Shown: in pieces, positions 52,343 to 54,683 of the stretch
How the letters are laid out: every line of letters starts with the position of its first letter
How positions within the stretch are numbered: position 1 is the first letter of the stretch
NCBI GenBank assembly: GCA_008704415.1
Contig: VXIS01000323.1
Location: forward strand, 1 to 54,683
Direction: 5' to 3'
Length of the DNA stretch: 54,683 nt
Origin: Sphaerosporella brunnea
Taxonomy: Eukaryota; Ascomycota; Pezizomycetes; Pezizales; Pyronemataceae
Program-made: the position numbers and the translations under genes
Notes under the pieces: generated by a model
The model's input: only the letters and a program-made list of their open reading frames with translations
What the model was told of the DNA's origin: nothing
The model's database searches: none

Positions 52343-54683
52343 GTATTTTGATGTCCGTTTAAGGTATGGTGAAGCGCTTTAGGACGATTACACAGAGTGT
52401 GATATCAGGCACCAGCTTGTTGTCACATGGAGGATTATCGATCCAAGCTGCTTTGCAGGGGCTGGTCATAGCTTCTTCGAGCGAGATATGGTCTGACGCA
52501 AAGGGAAGGGAAATCGTGTCACTCCGCCCTCGATTTGCCTTCTCGACTATGATTGCATTCTCTGCTCATTGTGAAGTCCGAGCGTTGCTCTCATAGGCTG
52601 TGGATTGGACGTCAGGACTGGTTTGGTAGAGTTTGATTTGCTAAAAAGGATCGGCCATGGTTTTTGTTGTTAGACGTGTCAGCGGTATTTGGTGTGTCTT
52701 TTTCAACACTTAGCCTAGCTTTCGTTGTACTGGGGTGTAAAAACGCTGTTTTTGTACAGCTCCATGCTTTCTCTTTGCAGGTAATGACAAAGTAGTCTTG
52801 TTAGACACTGACGTCTGTAGCCCGAATCGGGTCGTAATATGCGCTTAAGCCTGAAGTTGGACCTTATAGAGGCTGTCGTCCCTTGTCGCTTCTATGATCG
52901 TCTTTGAGTTTCGATACAGATCGTTGAATAGTCTCGTGAGTAGATCTAGCTGCAAGCAGGATATCAGGGATAGTCTGAATCCAGGTATGAATAGACAGTA
53001 GAGCAGAACGTCGTGGGCGGAGACAAAGCCGGCTTGGTGGAAATTGATTTGCTTGTGATTTCCGAGGCGGACGACGTAGTTGACAGGCGACATTTTGAAC
53101 CTCGGTGGCTAAGGAGGCCACAATGGAAGCAGAAGGAATCTTCTGTTGTTTTCAGCGTGTTGTAGCGTCAACACACTTTTTCAAGTTTCGAGGATTGCTG
53201 GCGGGAGGTTCGGCAGCTGCATCGCATTGGTTTCACATTGATCGCAGTCGTTGGTCCTCAAGCAATGCGTCTATTGTGTTGCTAGAGGGTTTCTGCAATA
53301 GGAGGTTCATCTTCATCGCCATATCACAAGCGTCAATTGCGCGGAGCAGGTGTCGCATGTCCATTCGCTTGCTTGAATATATCTTTCGTGGGATCGGTTT
53401 TCGCTAGTGGTAATGCGCCGGGCTCATAACTGGTTGGAAAAAGTCCAGGTGTTGACGTCAAGCGTAGGCAGTATCGTAGATGACGGGAAAAGTGATTGTT
53501 CTATTACGCTCCAAGAGGCTATCTAGTCACCCTTACCAGCTTCACCATTATGGCTTTCTGTCCTCCATCATCGCATATCACTACTCCAAGCACTCGCTTT
53601 TACCCGTCCTTATCCATGCGTTAACTATGCCTAGCAAGCCAGTTCCCAACAGTCTTCACTACCAGTACTACCTTGAAGTGTAAACACTGCCAAGGGACCG
53701 TCGTGCCTCAGAACCAGTTGTTACTGTCTTATTTATGTATGCCGCTGGAAACTCTGCCCTTGGACAATACGGTCTCCCAAATACTTCAGGTGCTGCCAGT
53801 GAGACATTTCCTAATCCCTTGCTACCCCATGGTGCCCCCGCCACTGCGATCAAACCGCCACTCGTACTTCCCCTGGAAACTGCTTAATCACTATAAATTG
53901 TATTTGAAGGAAGCGCAGGTTTCTGTGTGTGAACATAGCGCTACTTTCGCGAGGAAATGACACCTGTTGCCAGAGTGCTGGCTGGGCTTCCGTCTCCTAG
54001 GCATCCGTGCTGGTCTTTTTCCACTAGAGACCTCGTCATCGACAAAAGTCGAAATTATCTCACGTCAGAGTGCGCTGATATGGTGCAGGCAGCTATAAAC
54101 CTGCAGCCCGGTCGAAATTTCCCCGACTTCAACAGCGTGGGACGGCACAGAAAGTGGTGGTCAAAGCTGTGATCAAAGCCGTGGTCAAAGTGGTGATAAG
54201 AGCGTGCGAAGTGATGGGGACCCTGAATGCTTATATCGCCCTCCCTGCGGCCGCTACAATCACCGCAGCTACCTCAACCGAGGTCCGCCTCAGCCGGCTT
54301 CTGTGAAATTTGCCGATGACACTTGTACACCCGTTGCTTATACTGCTTGTCGCCAAACGTAGCCCTGTCCCAGTAGGCTTAGATGATGTGCCGGGTCTCC
54401 AATAATTAAAACCCAATTGCTGAATCGAGGTATTTTAACGCTTCTGGAAGAACCTCGCGGAATCCTGAGAGATGTTAGTGTAAATTGTACGTGCACAATG
54501 TGTCACGGGTATGGTCACTTGACATGTGCTCTAAGTAGTCAGCTAGGGAATTGAATAGAGTCTGCAAAGCAATCGCTTCAAGAGCACGTGATAGCAGGGT
54601 GGCTCCGGATCACAGTTGCTAGCTTGAGTGGCGCTATGAAAGAACTCGGAGGTCGGGTGCCTCGGGTAGGACGCTACCTGAGA
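52343..54683. other. Right end: 2.3 kb without a supported gene
   Basis: No frame has a recognisable domain. 53629-53960 contains plus frames with protein-like composition joined by a one-base shift (MPSKPVPNSLHYQYYLEV, then KCKHCQGTVV), possibly the remnant of a gene. Near 54497 a CTMCHGYGHLTC reading resembles a zinc knuckle, but only a few codons surround it. Confidence 0.45.

Noticed and set aside
54497..54535. CTMCHGYGHLTC zinc-knuckle-like reading
   Set aside because: The spacing is C-x2-C-x4-H-x2-C, not the canonical x4, and no gag context surrounds it.
1..54683. CRISPR arrays, rRNA genes, bacterial operons
   Set aside because: No regularly spaced identical repeats, no rRNA-like conserved stretches, and the gene structure is eukaryotic.

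Overview
The window reads as repeat-rich DNA of a filamentous fungus. The reasons are a Tad1-like LINE, chromodomain Ty3/gypsy elements whose PBS/LTR layout fits the self-priming Tf1/sushi group, hAT-like and pogo-like DNA elements, a GT-AG intron, and scattered C-to-T nonsense changes of the kind left by RIP or deamination. The phylum cannot be fixed from the sequence. Most of the window is transposable-element DNA. Few host genes are visible and none is a recognisable housekeeping gene.

Layout. (1) 1-13591 is a near-perfect palindrome: two arms of about 6.8 kb around a 5-nt loop at 6782-6786. The outer edge of the left arm is base 1 of the window, which is what a folded-back contig end would look like; a real palindrome is the alternative. 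No intact gene is convincing inside it. (2) 13.75-17.4 kb holds two decayed Ty3/gypsy fragments in opposite orientations (gag plus RT on +, and a gag/integrase-chromodomain deletion derivative on -), then a short LINE 3' tail. (3) 17.6-19.1 kb (minus) carries an unrecognised Cys-rich/acidic gene. A broken paralogue lies at 25.1-26.0 kb, cut by a hAT-like element on one side and an LTR fragment in the middle. (4) 22.1-23.5 kb is a nuclease-like hypothetical gene with one in-frame stop and one intron. (5) 23.6-28.4 kb is a cluster of non-autonomous hAT-like elements with CAGGG termini and 8-bp target duplications, one nested in another. (6) 28.6-29.2 kb is a pogo-like remnant. (7) 29.3-36.3 kb is a structurally complete Tad1-type LINE with both ORFs open and a UAAUG stop/start overlap. 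(8) 36.3-37.3 kb is a coiled-coil ORF built of 28-residue repeats, starting directly at the LINE tail. (9) 37.3-41.5 kb is mostly non-coding, with one candidate small secreted protein. (10) 41.5-52.3 kb is a pile of three related chromoviruses: A (minus, 3' part), B (plus, 5' part) and C (minus, full length, a single nonsense codon in pol). (11) 52.3-54.7 kb shows nothing I can name.

The most informative biology is in the elements. B and C each have a 9-nt primer-binding site 2 nt after the 5' LTR that is perfectly complementary to a motif in their own LTR. The two elements use different 9-mers, so the pairing is conserved while the sequence is not. C carries a canonical GGGAAAC -1 frameshift heptamer two codons before the end of gag. 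The LINE has a GC-rich hairpin near its 3' end that recurs at a second site with a wobble pair. Together these give testable predictions for priming, gag/pol expression and LINE 3'-end recognition.
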